From positions 3,333,426 through 3,397,425 of the forward strand of contig NZ_RBIL01000001.1 in the NCBI RefSeq assembly GCF_003633755.1: a stretch of DNA of 64,000 bases, in the 5' to 3' direction. This document shows positions 49,573 to 58,149 of the stretch, piece by piece. The position numbers and the translations under genes were made by a program. The notes under the pieces were generated by a model. It ran no database searches, had not been told where the DNA came from, and saw only the letters and a list, made by a program, of their open reading frames with translations. Within the stretch, counting starts at the first letter, position 1; every line of letters begins with the position of its first letter. This stretch comes from Solirubrobacter pauli (GTDB lineage: Bacteria > Actinomycetota > Thermoleophilia > Solirubrobacterales > Solirubrobacteraceae).

Positions 49573-50708
49573 GCCAGAAGAAGGGGCCGCCACCCGAGGA
49601 GGTGATGCGCCGCGAGCAGGCGGGGCGCACGCCCGAAGGGCGCGTGACGACGCCTGCCGTCGGCACCCGCGGGCAGGCCGGCGTGTGGCAGCGCGCGGGC
49701 GAGAAGGTCGCGCTCGCCAAGGAGCACTTCGGCGACTCGCGCTGGTCGTTCCTCTACGACAAGGACACGGACTACGCGTCGGCGGAGAACGGCGCCGGGC
49801 GCGCGAAGGCGGTCAAGGCCGCGCACGACGCGCGCGCCTCCGAGGAGCTGCCCGTGCCCGTCCAGGGGCCGATGATCCACGCCGCCGTGTGGACGTGGGA
49901 GGTGCCGGTCTACTTCTTCGTCGGCGGGATGGCGAGCGGCTCGGCCTTCGTCTCGGTCGCGTGCGACGCGGTCGGCGACCACGACGCCGCCGCGCTCGCC
50001 CGCAAGGTCGCGCTCGCCGCCGTCATCCCGGGCGCGCCGCTGCTGATCGCCGACCTCGGCCGCCCGGCGCGCTTCCTGAACATGCTGCGGATCTTCAAGA
50101 CGCGCTCGCCGATGTCGATGGGGGCCTGGTGCCTCGTCGCGTTCTCGACGAGCGCCGCGGGCGCGGTCGCCGCGGACGTGCTCGGCTTCAAGCGGCTCGC
50201 GCGCGTGGGTGGAGGCGGGACGGCGCTGTTCGGCACCTACCTCGGCTCGTACACCGGCGTCCTGCTGGCCGCGACCGCCACGCCGCTGTGGGCCCGCTCG
50301 CGCACGCTGCTCGCGCCGATCTTCATCACCACCGCCCTGGCCTCCGGCGCCGGCGCGAACCGCCTCTTCCACCGCCACGGCCCGGCCCGCGACGCGCTCG
50401 GCCACATCGAGCTGATCGCGATGGGCTCCAAGCTCGTGCTGTCGGCGATCAACGACCGCTCGCTGGGCGAGCTCGCGGAGCCGCTCGAGGAGCACCGGAT
50501 CTACAAGGTCTCCAACTGGGCGGCCCGGATCGCGGTCGCCCTGCGCCTGCTCCGTCGCGGCGGCGACCTCCCGAGCCTGCTCGTGATGCTGTCCGCGCTC
50601 TGCACCCGCATCGCCTGGGTCGAGGCGGGCGTGCACCAGGCCAAGCACGACGACACCGCGGTGGCCAAGATGGCCCGCCGCCCGTGGAACAAGCCGCGCC
50701 GGGCTTAA
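49569..50708 (+). CDS. nrfD: NrfD/PsrC-type membrane quinone-reducing subunit
   Basis: A 379-residue integral membrane protein of the NrfD/PsrC type. About 80 soluble N-terminal residues precede roughly eight spans. WTWEVPVYFFVGGMASGSAF, APLLIADLGRPARFLNMLRI and SPMSMGAW are the family signatures of the quinone site. It replaces the cytochrome b gamma subunit of E. coli FdnI, so electrons probably enter the quinone pool here for use by CydAB. TTG 49569 is the start: GGAGG lies 5 bases upstream and it overlaps the fdhB stop. The stop codon lies inside a bidirectional terminator. Confidence 0.92.
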   Translation: MSQKKGPPPEEVMRREQAGRTPEGRVTTPAVGTRGQAGVWQRAGEKVALAKEHFGDSRWSFLYDKDTDYASAENGAGRAKAVKAAHDARASEELPVPVQGPMIHAAVWTWEVPVYFFVGGMASGSAFVSVACDAVGDHDAAALARKVALAAVIPGAPLLIADLGRPARFLNMLRIFKTRSPMSMGAWCLVAFSTSAAGAVAADVLGFKRLARVGGGGTALFGTYLGSYTGVLLAATATPLWARSRTLLAPIFITTALASGAGANRLFHRHGPARDALGHIELIAMGSKLVLSAINDRSLGELAEPLEEHRIYKVSNWAARIAVALRLLRRGGDLPSLLVMLSALCTRIAWVEAGVHQAKHDDTAVAKMARRPWNKPRRA

Positions 50709-50727
50709 ACGTCCTGGACGTTTAAGC
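50703..50727. terminator. Bidirectional terminator spanning both stop codons
   Basis: GCTTAAACGTCC (50703-50714) and GGACGTTTAAGC (50716-50727) form a perfect 12-bp palindrome around one base. It contains the TAA of the rightward NrfD gene (50706-50708) and, on the other strand, the TAA of the leftward synthetase gene (50722-50724). AT-rich ends on both sides give U-rich ends in both directions. Confidence 0.75.
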
Positions 50728-52329
50728 TCGGAGCTCCGGGAAGTCGGCCTCCGACCAGCCGCCCTCGGCGCGTTCGCGCAGCTCGACGCGGCGGATCTTG
50801 CCGGAGATCGTCTTGGGCAGCTCGGCGAACTCGATCCGGCGGACGCGCTTGTACGGCGCGAGGTGCTCGCGGCAGTGGCGCATGATCGCCAGGGCGGTCT
50901 CCCGCGTCGGCTCGTGGCCGGCGGCCAGCACGACGTACGCCTTCGGCACGGCGAGGCGCACCGGGTCCGGGAACGGCACGACCGCCGCCTCGGCGACCGC
51001 CTCGTGCTCGATCAGCACCGACTCGAGCTCGAAGGGCGAGATGCGGTAGTCGCTCGCCTTGAAGACGTCGTCGGTGCGGCCGACGTAGGTGATGTAGCCG
51101 TCCTCGTCCTGGGTGGCGACGTCACCGGTGTGGTAGTAGCCGTCGCGCATCGCCTCGGAGGTGCGCTCGTCGTCGTCGCGGTAGCCGACCATCAGGCCGA
51201 GCGGGCGGTTGTCGAGTGGCAGGCAGATCTCGCCCTCCACGAGGACGATGTCGTAGCCGGGTAGCGGCCGACCCATCGAGCCGGGCTTGAGCGGCTGGCC
51301 GGGCGTGTTGCCGATCATCGCCGTCGTCTCGGTCTGGCCGTAGCCGTCGCGGAGCGTGAGGCCCCAGCGGCGCTGGACCTGCTCGATGACCTCGGGGTTC
51401 AGCGGCTCGCCCGCGCCGACCACCTCGCGCAGCGCCGCCGGCCTGGAGCCCAGATCGGCCTGGATCAGCATGCGCCAGACCGTCGGCGGGGCGCAGAACG
51501 TGCTCACGTCGTGCTTGGCGATCACGCGCAGCAGCGCGGCGGCGTCGAAGCGCTCGTAGTTGAAGATCGCCACGGTCGCGCCCGCGAGCCACGGCGCGAA
51601 GACGTTGCTCCACGCGTGCTTGGCCCAGCCCGGCGACGAGAGGTTCAGGTGCACGTCGCCCGGCTGCAACCCGAGCCAGTACATCGTCGACAGGTGGCCG
51701 ACCGGATACGACGCGTGCGTGTGCTCGACGAGCTTCGGCTTGGCCGTCGTGCCGCTCGTGAAGTACAGCAGCAGCGTGTCGGACGCGCGCGTCACGCCCT
51801 CGGCGACGAATCCGTCCGCGGAGCCGTACGAGCGCCACCCGTCGACGTCGCCCCCCACGGCGATCCGCGTGTAGTCGCCGGCGACGCCGTCCCACTTGCC
51901 GGTGTCGGCCGCGCGCACGATCACGTGCTTGGCCCGGCCGCGCTCGATCCGGTCCCGCAGGTCCGCCTCGGCCAGCAGGGTGGTGGCCGGGATGATGACC
52001 GCGCCGAGCTTGATCGCCGCGAGCATCGACTCCCAGAGCTCGACCTGGTTGCCGAGCATCAGCACGATCCGGTCGCCGCGGGCCACGCCGATCGAGCGCA
52101 GCCAGGCGGCGCGTCCGTCGGACCGCCGCGCCAGGTCGTCGAAGCTCAGGACCTCCGACGACCCGTCGCCTTCCACCACCAGCAGCCCGGGCGCCGCGTT
52201 CCCCCGTGCGAACGGGTCGAACCAGTCGAGCGCCCAGTTGAACTCGTCCAGCTCGGGCCACGCGAACGCGGCCCGAGCGGCTTCGTAGTCGTCCCGATGC
52301 TGAAGCAGCAGGTCCCGCAGCGCCTTCAT
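50722..52329 (-). CDS. Acyl-CoA synthetase (AMP-binding, ANL superfamily)
   Basis: A 535-residue adenylate-forming enzyme that activates a carboxylic acid with ATP and CoA. LLYFTSGTTAKPKLVEHTH is the P-loop-like motif; GYGQTETTAMIG, YYHTGDVATQDEDGYITYVGR and the C-terminal lysine loop LPKTISGKIRR are intact. It resembles acetyl/medium-chain acyl-CoA synthetases. The gene begins 10 bases after the stop of the sugar-binding-protein gene, so it may be the last gene of the L-fucose operon, where it could activate a short-chain acid from lactaldehyde/lactate metabolism. That link is inference from position. Terminated by the palindrome at 50703. Confidence 0.92.
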   Translation of the reverse strand: MKALRDLLLQHRDDYEAARAAFAWPELDEFNWALDWFDPFARGNAAPGLLVVEGDGSSEVLSFDDLARRSDGRAAWLRSIGVARGDRIVLMLGNQVELWESMLAAIKLGAVIIPATTLLAEADLRDRIERGRAKHVIVRAADTGKWDGVAGDYTRIAVGGDVDGWRSYGSADGFVAEGVTRASDTLLLYFTSGTTAKPKLVEHTHASYPVGHLSTMYWLGLQPGDVHLNLSSPGWAKHAWSNVFAPWLAGATVAIFNYERFDAAALLRVIAKHDVSTFCAPPTVWRMLIQADLGSRPAALREVVGAGEPLNPEVIEQVQRRWGLTLRDGYGQTETTAMIGNTPGQPLKPGSMGRPLPGYDIVLVEGEICLPLDNRPLGLMVGYRDDDERTSEAMRDGYYHTGDVATQDEDGYITYVGRTDDVFKASDYRISPFELESVLIEHEAVAEAAVVPFPDPVRLAVPKAYVVLAAGHEPTRETALAIMRHCREHLAPYKRVRRIEFAELPKTISGKIRRVELRERAEGGWSEADFPELRA

Positions 52330-52339
52330 GGCGCAGAGG

Positions 52340-53329
52340 CTACTCGTACAGGACGGCGGCGATCTTCGGGTCGTCGATGTTCGTCTTGTCGTACCAGTAG
52401 AAGCCCGTGTCGATCACCTTCGGCTGCTGCTCGCCGTTGATCGCGGCCAGCGCGCTGTCGACCAGCTGCTTGCCCATGCCGACCGGGTTCTGCGTGATCG
52501 CGCCGGCCATCACGCCGCTGCGGATCGCGTCCATCTGCGCCTTGCCGGAGTCGAAGCCGACGATCGTGATGCCCTTCTTGCCGCTCTCCTCGACGCCCTT
52601 GACGACGCCGATGGCCGAGCCCTCGTTCGCGCCGTAGAAGCCCTTGAGGTCGGGGTTGGCCTGGATGATCGACTTCGCGATGTCAGCCGACTTGGCCTGG
52701 TCGCCCGCGCCGTACTGCACCGGCAGCAGCTCGACGTCCGGCGCGTTGGCCTTCATCCACTCGACGAAGCCGTCACGGCGCTCGATGCCCGTGCGCGACG
52801 TCTGGTCGTGCACCACGAGGGCGACCTTGCCCTTGCCGCCGATCAGCTCGGACATGTGCTTGGCGGCCTCGGCGGCCGCGGCCTTGTTGTCCGTCGCGGC
52901 GGTCGTCACCGGCACGTCGGACTCCACGCCGGAGTCGAACGCGATCACCGGGATGTTCGCCGACTTGGCCTGCTCCATCAGCGGCGCGCTCGCCTTCGAG
53001 TCCAGCGCGGCGAAGCCGATCGCGGCCGGCTTCTTCTGGATCGCGTTGGTGAGCATCGTGACCTGCTGCTCGATGTCCTGCTCGGTCGGCGGGCCCTCGA
53101 ACGTGATCTTCGCGCCCTTGGCCTTCGCCTCGTCCTCGGCGCCCTGCTTGACCGCCTGCCAGAACTGGTGCTGGAAGCCCTTCGACACGATGGCGATGTA
53201 CGGCTGCTCACCGCCTCCACCACCACCGCCGCCCGCGGACGCGCCGCCGGTCGTCTCCCCACCGTCGTCACCGCACGCCGCGAAGCCCAACGCGAGGCTC
53301 GCCGCGCACACCATCAGCCACTTGCCCAT
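52340..53329 (-). CDS. Sugar ABC transporter substrate-binding lipoprotein (RbsB-like)
   Basis: A 329-residue periplasmic-binding-protein-like lipoprotein. The signal is MGKWLMVCAASLALGFAAC with lipobox Cys19, followed by an acidic, Gly-rich linker. The binding domain shows IAIVSKGFQHQFWQAVKQG, GFAALDSKASAPLMEQ, IPVIAFDSG and ITIVGFDSGKAQMDAI, all typical of the ribose/galactose-type cluster (CUT2). It is the extracellular receptor for the transporter encoded just upstream. Given the flanking fucose genes, L-fucose is the likeliest ligand. ATG 53329 follows an AGAGAA-type purine-rich stretch. Confidence 0.92.
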   Translation of the reverse strand: MGKWLMVCAASLALGFAACGDDGGETTGGASAGGGGGGGGEQPYIAIVSKGFQHQFWQAVKQGAEDEAKAKGAKITFEGPPTEQDIEQQVTMLTNAIQKKPAAIGFAALDSKASAPLMEQAKSANIPVIAFDSGVESDVPVTTAATDNKAAAAEAAKHMSELIGGKGKVALVVHDQTSRTGIERRDGFVEWMKANAPDVELLPVQYGAGDQAKSADIAKSIIQANPDLKGFYGANEGSAIGVVKGVEESGKKGITIVGFDSGKAQMDAIRSGVMAGAITQNPVGMGKQLVDSALAAINGEQQPKVIDTGFYWYDKTNIDDPKIAAVLYE

Positions 53330-53353
53330 GAGTTCTCTCCCCTAGCTTGTGAT

Positions 53354-54307
53354 TCACACAGTGCTGCTGCGCTTGCGCGCCATGTCGGCGTAGACGGCGA
53401 CGAGGATCACGGCCCCAAGGATCACGTTCTGCCACTCCTGGGGGATCGACATGATCTGCAGGCCGTTGTTGAGGACGGAGATGATCAGCGCGCCGATCAG
53501 CGTGCCGACGATCGAGCCCTTGCCGCCGGCCAACGAGGTGCCGCCGATCACCACGGCGGCGATGGCCTGCAGCTCGTAGCCGATGCCCGTGCCGGGCTGC
53601 GCGGACGCCAGCCGCGCGGAGATCATCACGCCGGCGAGCCCGGTGAAGAGCCCGGCCAGCGTGTAGATGGCCAGCTTCCACTTGCGCACGCTGATCCCCG
53701 ACAGCGCGGTCGCCTCCTCGTTGGAGCCGATCGAGTACGTGTAGCGCCCGAGGATCGTCCGGTTGAGCACCACGGCGGCGATCACCGTGGCCACCGCGAG
53801 CACGAGCACGGCGTTCGGGAAGTCGACCCCGAGCAGGTGGCCGGTCGAGATCGCGATGTAGCCGGGCTCGTCGTTGAAGTAGATCGGCGTGCTGTCGGAG
53901 ATGACGAGCGCGAGCCCTTGCGCCACGAGCATCATCGCCAGCGTCGCGATGAACGGCGGGATGCCGAGGAACGAGACGTTGAACCCGTTCACGAAGCCGA
54001 TCAGGCCCCCGAACAGGATCGTGCCCAGCACGCCCAGCCACACGGGCAGCCCGGTGTTGACGATCAGCACGCCGGACATGACCGCGCACAGCGTCATCCC
54101 GGTGCCGATCGACAGGTCGATCCCGCTCGTGATGATCACGAACGTGGTGCCGAGCGCGAGCAGGCCGATCACGACCGTCGAGAACAGGATCGACGTGACG
54201 TTCGAGTAGTTCAGGAAGCTCGAGCTCGCGATCGAGAAGAACAGGAAGATCGCGATCAGCGACCCGAACGCGAGGAACTGCTGCAGCCGGTCGCGGACCG
54301 CGCTCAC
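53354..54307 (-). CDS. Sugar ABC transporter permease (RbsC-like)
   Basis: A 317-residue CUT2-family permease with about eight to ten spans. TTFVIITSGIDLSIGTGMTL and AAVVIGGTSLAGGKGSIVGTLIGA are the family signature loops that contact the ATPase. GTG 54307 (MSAVRDRLQQFLAFG) overlaps the stop of the ATPase gene as GTGA, so the two are translationally coupled; a longer in-frame extension upstream is antisense to nothing recognisable and is rejected. It functions as a homodimer with the preceding ATPase and the lipoprotein that follows. Confidence 0.93.
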   Translation of the reverse strand: MSAVRDRLQQFLAFGSLIAIFLFFSIASSSFLNYSNVTSILFSTVVIGLLALGTTFVIITSGIDLSIGTGMTLCAVMSGVLIVNTGLPVWLGVLGTILFGGLIGFVNGFNVSFLGIPPFIATLAMMLVAQGLALVISDSTPIYFNDEPGYIAISTGHLLGVDFPNAVLVLAVATVIAAVVLNRTILGRYTYSIGSNEEATALSGISVRKWKLAIYTLAGLFTGLAGVMISARLASAQPGTGIGYELQAIAAVVIGGTSLAGGKGSIVGTLIGALIISVLNNGLQIMSIPQEWQNVILGAVILVAVYADMARKRSSTV

Positions 54308-55794
54308 GCCGCGACCCGTCGCTGAGTCGCGAGGTGCATGACCTGCTCCTGCGTCGCGTCCGAAGCGTCCAGCGTTCCCGTCACGCGGCCCTCGCTCATG
54401 ACCACGATCCGATGCGACATCCGCAGGATCTCCGGCAGCTCCGACGAGATCATCACGATCGACTTGCCGCTCTCCGCCAGCTGGTTCAGCAGCCGGTAGA
54501 TCTCCTCCTTGGCGCCCACGTCGATCCCCCGCGTCGGCTCGTCGAAGATCAGGATGTCGCAGTCCTTCACGAGCCATTTCGCGATCACCACCTTCTGCTG
54601 GTTGCCACCGGAGAGGTTCTTGGCCGTCTGCTTGACCGACGGCGTCTTGATGCGCAGCGTGTCCACGTACTCGCGGGCGGTCGCGCGCATCGCCTTGTCC
54701 TTGACGAAGCCCCAGGACTGGAAGCGCTCGGCCAGCGCGCTGAGGCCGACGTTGGCGCCGACCTCCTGCTCGAGCAGGAGCCCGTAGCGCTTGCGGTCCT
54801 CGGACAGGTAGCCGATCCGGTGGCGCGCCGCGTCCGCCGGGTTGGCGATCTTGACCTCGCGCCCGTGCAGCCGGATCGTGCCGCCGTCGGTCCGGTCGGC
54901 ACCGACGACCGCGCGCGCGACCTCCGTCCGCCCGGCGCCCATCAGGCCGGCGAAGCCGAGGATCTCGCCCTTGCGCAGCTCGAAGCTGACGTCCCGCAGC
55001 AGGTCCTTGGTGCTGAGCCCTTCGACCGACAGCACGACCTCGCGGTCCTCGCGCACGCCGACCGGCTGGGCGTCCATGTCGAGCTCGCGACCGACCATCA
55101 TCGCGATGACGTCCCGCATGGTCGTCTCGGCGGTCTCGCGCGTGCCGACGTAACGGCCGTCGCGGATGACCGTGATGCGGTCGGCGATCCGGCGCAGCTC
55201 GTCCATGCGGTGCGAGATGTAGATCACGCCGGTGCCGGGCGTGACGAACCGGCGGATGAGGTCGTGCAGCACCTCGACCTCGGCGTCGTTGAGCGCCGCG
55301 GTCGGCTCGTCCATGATCAGCAGCCGCGCGTCGTAGGACAGCGCCTTGCCGATCTCCACCATCTGCTGCTTGGCCACCGTGAGGTCGCCGACGAGCTGCT
55401 TGGGCTCGAGCGGCAGGTGCAGGCGCTCGATCAGCGCCTGCGCCCGCGCGTTGAGCGCCCGCTCGCTCGTGAAGAACCCACCCTCGCGCCCGATGAACAG
55501 GTTCTGCGCGACCGTGAGGTCGGGCATCAGGTTGAACTCCTGGTGGATGATGCTGATGCCGAGCTCGAGCGCGTGCTTGGCCGATGTCGGCTCGTAGCGC
55601 TCGCCCGCGAACGTGAACACGCCCGCGTCGACCTCGTAGATCCCCGACAGCAGCTTCATCAGCGTCGACTTGCCCGCGCCGTTCTCGCCCACGAGGCCGA
55701 GCACCTCGCCCGCGCGTACGTCGAGGTGCATGTCCTCGAGCGCCTTCACGCCCGGGAACGCCTTGCTGACGCCCTTGACCTCGAGCAGGTTCAT
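54304..55794 (-). CDS. Sugar ABC transporter ATP-binding protein (RbsA-like)
   Basis: A 496-residue double ATPase typical of CUT2 importers. The first cassette has Walker A GENGAGKSTLMK and Walker B LLIMDEPTAAL. The second has the degenerate GLMGAGRTEVAR loop normal for RbsA proteins, then signature LSGGNQQKVVIAKWL and Walker B ILIFDEPTRGIDVG. It powers sugar uptake. ATG 55794 overlaps the end of the aldo/keto reductase gene. The order dehydratase-reductase-ATPase-permease-binding protein forms one leftward operon. Confidence 0.95.
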   Translation of the reverse strand: MNLLEVKGVSKAFPGVKALEDMHLDVRAGEVLGLVGENGAGKSTLMKLLSGIYEVDAGVFTFAGERYEPTSAKHALELGISIIHQEFNLMPDLTVAQNLFIGREGGFFTSERALNARAQALIERLHLPLEPKQLVGDLTVAKQQMVEIGKALSYDARLLIMDEPTAALNDAEVEVLHDLIRRFVTPGTGVIYISHRMDELRRIADRITVIRDGRYVGTRETAETTMRDVIAMMVGRELDMDAQPVGVREDREVVLSVEGLSTKDLLRDVSFELRKGEILGFAGLMGAGRTEVARAVVGADRTDGGTIRLHGREVKIANPADAARHRIGYLSEDRKRYGLLLEQEVGANVGLSALAERFQSWGFVKDKAMRATAREYVDTLRIKTPSVKQTAKNLSGGNQQKVVIAKWLVKDCDILIFDEPTRGIDVGAKEEIYRLLNQLAESGKSIVMISSELPEILRMSHRIVVMSEGRVTGTLDASDATQEQVMHLATQRRVAA

Positions 55795-56759
55795 GCCGGC
55801 ACCGGCGCGGTCTCGCGCAGCAGGCCCTCGGCGACGAGCTCCTCCCACGCGGCGGCGGGCACGGGCGTGTCGAAGAGCGCGGCGTTGCGCTCCACCTGCG
55901 CGCGGTTGCGCGCCCCGAGGCAGACCGTCGCGACGGCCGGGTGGGCGAGCGCGAACTGCGCGGCCGCGACCGGCAGCGTCGTGCCGTGGCGCTCGAGCAC
56001 GTCGGCGATCCGGTGCACGCGCGCGAGGATCTCCGGCGGCGCCGGCTCGTAGTTGTAGGTCACGTCCTCACGCGGGCGTGCGCGCGCGAGAAGCCCGGAG
56101 TTGAAGACGCCCGCGGCGACCACGGACACGCCGCGGCGCTCGCACTCGGGCAGTAGGTCGTCGAGCGCGCCCTGCTCGAGCAGCGTGTACCGGCCGGCCA
56201 GCATCAGCACGTCGAGGTCGGTCTCGCGCACGAAGTCCGCGAGCATCTCGCTCTGGTTCATGCCGGCACCGTATGAGGAGATCACGCCCTGTGACCTGAG
56301 CTCCTCGAGCGCGGGGAACGCGCCCTCGAGCGCCTCGCGGTGGTGCTCGTCGGGATCGTGGACGAAGAGGATGTCGACGCGGTCGCGGCCGAGGCGCTCC
56401 AGGCTCGCCTCGAGCGAGCGCAGCACGCCGTCGCGGCTGTAGTCGCGCACGCGCACCCGGGTGGTCGGGACGACGTAGCCCTCGTCGTCCATGCCGTCGC
56501 CGGGACCGGGGACGAGGACGCGCCCGACCTTCGTGGAGATGACGCAGTCGCGCGGGAGGGAGGCGCCGAGCCGCTGCTCGGCGAGCCCGAGCCCGTAGTG
56601 CGGCGCGGTGTCGAAGTAGCGCACGCCGTGCTCGAGCGCCGCCGCCGGCGCGCCCGGCCACTCGTCGTCGGGGACGACGCGGCCGAGGTTGCCGATCGGC
56701 GCCGACCCGAAGGCGAGCGGTCCGACCTCCAGACCTCCGCGACCCAGCGGTCGCATCAT
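55791..56759 (-). CDS. Aldo/keto reductase, predicted L-fucose (D-threo-aldose) 1-dehydrogenase
   Basis: A 322-residue aldo/keto reductase. [20 protein letters not shown] carries the catalytic Asp and Tyr, and VISTKVGR the catalytic Lys. The long [20 protein letters not shown] insert and [15 protein letters not shown] place it in the pyridoxal-4-dehydrogenase/L-fucose dehydrogenase branch. Located between L-fuconate dehydratase and the sugar importer, it probably oxidises L-fucose to L-fuconolactone with NAD(P), the first step of the oxidative pathway. The start is one of two adjacent ATGs (56759 or 56756), which overlap the dehydratase stop as ATGATGA. Confidence 0.88.
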   Translation of the reverse strand: MMRPLGRGGLEVGPLAFGSAPIGNLGRVVPDDEWPGAPAAALEHGVRYFDTAPHYGLGLAEQRLGASLPRDCVISTKVGRVLVPGPGDGMDDEGYVVPTTRVRVRDYSRDGVLRSLEASLERLGRDRVDILFVHDPDEHHREALEGAFPALEELRSQGVISSYGAGMNQSEMLADFVRETDLDVLMLAGRYTLLEQGALDDLLPECERRGVSVVAAGVFNSGLLARARPREDVTYNYEPAPPEILARVHRIADVLERHGTTLPVAAAQFALAHPAVATVCLGARNRAQVERNAALFDTPVPAAAWEELVAEGLLRETAPVPA

Positions 56760-58066
56760 GCGTGCGACGGCTGCGGTCGCGTCCACACGGTCCCGCCCGG
56801 GTAGCGGTGGGCGGCGATCGCCTCGGTCGACATCTGCGACGAGAAGCCAGATGCGGTCGGCGCGCGGTAGCGTGCGCGCTCGACCACGACCGGGTCGAGG
56901 AAGTGCTCGTGCAGGTGGTCGACGTACTCGATCACGCGGCCGTCGAGGCTGCCAGAGACGGCGACGAAGTCGAACATCGCCAGGTGCTGGACGAGCTCGC
57001 ACAGGCCCACGCCGCCCGCGTGTGGGCACACGGGCAGGCCGAACTTCGCGGCCAGCAGCAGGATCGCCAGGTTCTCGTTGACGCCCGCGACCCGCGCGGC
57101 GTCGATCTGCACGACGTCGATCGCGCGCGCCTGCATCAGCTGCTTGAACACGACGCGGTTCTGCACGTGCTCGCCGGTGGCGACCTTGATCGGGCGCACC
57201 GCGTGGCGGATCGTCGCGTGGCCGAGCACGTCGTCGGGGCTGGTGGGCTCCTCGATCCAGTACGGGGCGTACGGCTCGAGCGCGTGGATCCAGCGGATCG
57301 CGTCGTCGACGTCCCAGCGCTGGTTGGCGTCGACCGCGATCCGGATCTCCGGGCCGCAGACGGCGCGCGCGATGCGCAGCCGGCGGACGTCGTCCTCCAG
57401 GTTCGCGCCGACCTTGAGCTTGATCTGCTCGTACCCGGCGGCGAGCGCCTCCTGGCAGAGCCGCGTGAGCTTCGCGTCCGAGTAGCCGAGCCAGCCGGGT
57501 GTGGTCGTGTAGGCGGGGTAGCCGTCGCGCAGCAGCTGCGCGGCACGCTCCTCGCGGCCGGCCCGCGCGCGCTGCAGGATCTCCAGCGCCTCCTCGCGGG
57601 TCAGCGCGTCCGTGAGATAGCGGAAGTCGACGAGGTCGACGAGCGCCTCCGGCTCCATGTCGGCGAGCAGCCGCCACAGCGGCTTCTCGGCACGCTTGGC
57701 CGCCAGGTCCCAGAGCGCGTTGACCACGGCGGAGATCGCCATGTGCATGACGCCCTTCTCCGGGCCGAGCCAGCGCAGGTGCGAGTCGTGCACGAGCCGG
57801 CGCCAGACGTCCCCGATGTCGTCGATCGACGCGCCGAGCACGAACGGCTCGAGCGCGCGGATCGCCGCCACCTGCACGTCGTTGCCGCGCCCGATCGTGA
57901 ACGCGAACCCGTGGCCTTCGAGCCCGTCTCCGGCGTCGGTGCCGATCACCACGTAGGCCGCGGAGTAGTCCGGGTCCGGGTTCATCGCGTCCGAGCCGTC
58001 GAGCTGGAGGGACGTGGGGAAGCGGACGTCGAACGTCTCGAGCGACGTGATGACGGCCGGAAACAT
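56756..58066 (-). CDS. fucD: L-fuconate dehydratase (enolase superfamily)
   Basis: A 436-residue enolase-superfamily dehydratase that converts L-fuconate to 2-keto-3-deoxy-L-fuconate. From the ATG at 58066 the N-terminus [20 protein letters not shown] and [10 protein letters not shown] match characterised Xanthomonas FucD closely. Catalytic and metal elements follow: [12 protein letters not shown] (base lysines), [28 protein letters not shown] and [18 protein letters not shown]-type His loop. The length equals the family standard. It heads a leftward operon with the reductase and sugar transporter. Its start codon is covered by the palindrome AAACAT-GGG-ATGTTT, a probable GntR operator. Confidence 0.95.
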   Translation of the reverse strand: MFPAVITSLETFDVRFPTSLQLDGSDAMNPDPDYSAAYVVIGTDAGDGLEGHGFAFTIGRGNDVQVAAIRALEPFVLGASIDDIGDVWRRLVHDSHLRWLGPEKGVMHMAISAVVNALWDLAAKRAEKPLWRLLADMEPEALVDLVDFRYLTDALTREEALEILQRARAGREERAAQLLRDGYPAYTTTPGWLGYSDAKLTRLCQEALAAGYEQIKLKVGANLEDDVRRLRIARAVCGPEIRIAVDANQRWDVDDAIRWIHALEPYAPYWIEEPTSPDDVLGHATIRHAVRPIKVATGEHVQNRVVFKQLMQARAIDVVQIDAARVAGVNENLAILLLAAKFGLPVCPHAGGVGLCELVQHLAMFDFVAVSGSLDGRVIEYVDHLHEHFLDPVVVERARYRAPTASGFSSQMSTEAIAAHRYPGGTVWTRPQPSHA

Positions 58067-58075
58067 GGGATGTTT
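58061..58075. promoter_or_regulatory. Fucose operator copy 1 (over the fucD start)
   Basis: AAACATGGGATGTTT is a perfect 6-bp palindrome around GGG. It contains CATGGGATG, a copy of the CATNGGAT(G/C) element repeated across this locus, and it covers the fucD start codon on the minus strand. It is the probable binding site of the FadR-type GntR protein encoded at 58985. Confidence 0.6.
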
Positions 58076-58091
58076 GGTGGCCACGGGTGGC

Positions 58092-58120
58092 AGAAAATCA
58101 TCGGATGACTGCGCTGTCAA
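58092..58120 (-). promoter_or_regulatory. fucD promoter with operator copy 2 in the spacer
   Basis: On the minus strand TTGACA (58120-58115) and TTTTCT (58097-58092) are separated by 17 bases. The element CATCGGATG (58099-58107, plus-strand reading) lies entirely within that spacer. A repressor bound there would exclude RNA polymerase. The -35 is consensus; the -10 is weak. Confidence 0.6.
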
Positions 58121-58125
58121 GCGAG

Positions 58126-58149
58126 TATGCTCGCCGAGGTCATTGGATG
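58126..58149 (+). promoter_or_regulatory. Lactonase promoter -10 and operator copy 3
   Basis: TATGCT (58126-58131) is a candidate -10 for the rightward arm. CATTGGATG (58141-58149) overlaps the ATG of the lactonase gene at 58147. The transcript leader would be only about 8-10 bases. This is the third copy of the locus element. Confidence 0.5.

Noticed and set aside
56760-57677. Extension of the aldo/keto reductase frame
   Set aside because: It overlaps the clearly identified L-fuconate dehydratase; the reductase fold starts at ATG 56759/56756.
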